Source: Deltaproteobacteria bacterium
GTDB lineage: Bacteria; Desulfobacterota; Desulfomonilia; UBA1062
Direction of reading: 5' to 3'
Length of the DNA stretch: 9,049 bases
Assembly: GCA_003643935.1 (NCBI GenBank)
Contig: QMLJ01000029.1
Coordinates: 1-9,049, forward strand
Below, one piece after another: positions 8,934-9,049 of this stretch. Numbering within the stretch: the stretch's first letter is position 1; each line of letters opens with the position of its first letter. The notes below the pieces were generated by a model. The model was not told the origin of the DNA. It saw only the letters and a list, made by a program, of their open reading frames with translations, and did no database searches. Position numbers and translations under genes: made by a program.

Positions 8934-9049
8934 TTAGGGTTCTGGTTCCTTATCGTTACTTTCTGGATATCCCCTAGTATAAATATATCTGTTATATATC
9001 CTGGAAAATGCAGAGAATATCTCGTCCCTCGGGGTTGCCTCTATGAGCG
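8934..9049 (-). CDS. C-terminal end of an unrecognised leftward protein, runs off the right edge
   Basis: A minus-strand frame stays open from the right edge to a TAA at 8936-8934 and encodes 37 residues, with DEIFSAFSRIYNRYIYTRG in the middle and a charged tail ending KEPEP. Codon use (AGG, ATA, GAG) resembles the confirmed genes, and the sequence looks like a normal soluble protein end. I do not recognise the family. It would be convergent with ptsN, 14 bases apart, and no hairpin terminator was seen between them. A plus-strand frame starting at ATG 8922 is also open to the edge but reads less like a real protein. Confidence is limited by the short length. Confidence 0.4.
   Translation of the reverse strand, partial: LIEATPRDEIFSAFSRIYNRYIYTRGYPESNDKEPEP

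Noticed and set aside
8922..9049. Plus-strand frame starting ATG just after ptsN, open to the right edge
   Set aside because: It has only an AGG right against the start as ribosome binding site and unlikely composition, and does not resemble hprK, rapZ or other expected neighbours; the minus-strand frame in the same place fits the local codon use better.

Overview
The window looks like chromosomal DNA of a Gram-negative bacterium that makes KDO-containing lipopolysaccharide (LPS). The gene order (CTP synthase, KDO genes, lpt genes, rpoN, hpf, ptsN) and the proteobacterial-type RpoN N-terminus suggest the Desulfobacterota or Nitrospirota and relatives. The exact lineage cannot be settled from the sequence alone. 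Codon use is uniform, with many AGG (Arg) and ATA (Ile) codons, and no mobile element, CRISPR, tRNA or rRNA is visible.

Layout. Positions 1-1647 hold a leftward set: a macro-domain protein, then kdsB (CMP-KDO synthetase), then waaA (KDO transferase). waaA runs off the left edge and starts at a TTG inside the end of kdsB. Positions 1648-1841 are a divergent intergenic region. A near-consensus sigma-70 promoter there ends almost at the pyrG start codon, so pyrG may be translated from a leaderless mRNA. Positions 1842-8919 form one compact rightward operon: pyrG, kdsA, kdsC, lptC, lptA, lptB, rpoN, hpf, ptsN. Its genes overlap or nearly touch, except for a 49-base gap before hpf. That gap carries overlapping inverted repeats and a very strong ribosome binding site. 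The last 130 bases hold the probable C-terminal end of an unrecognised leftward gene, convergent with ptsN.

How the genes fit together. PyrG makes the CTP that KdsB uses. KdsA and KdsC carry out the condensation and phosphatase steps of KDO synthesis, KdsB activates KDO, and WaaA puts it on lipid A. LptC, LptA and LptB belong to the machine that carries LPS to the outer membrane. RpoN (sigma-54), the long-form ribosome hibernation factor HPF and the EIIA-Ntr protein PtsN are a regulatory tail often found next to lptB. The arabinose-5-phosphate isomerase KdsD, often present beside kdsA and kdsC, is not in this window.

Most of the window is a recognisable housekeeping neighbourhood; I see no evidence of a wholly new system. 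The points most worth checking are the possible leaderless pyrG start, the mutually exclusive hairpins in front of hpf, an Asp-to-Asn change at a metal-ligand position of KdsB, and the macro-domain gene (itself lacking a usual Asp) leading the KDO genes.
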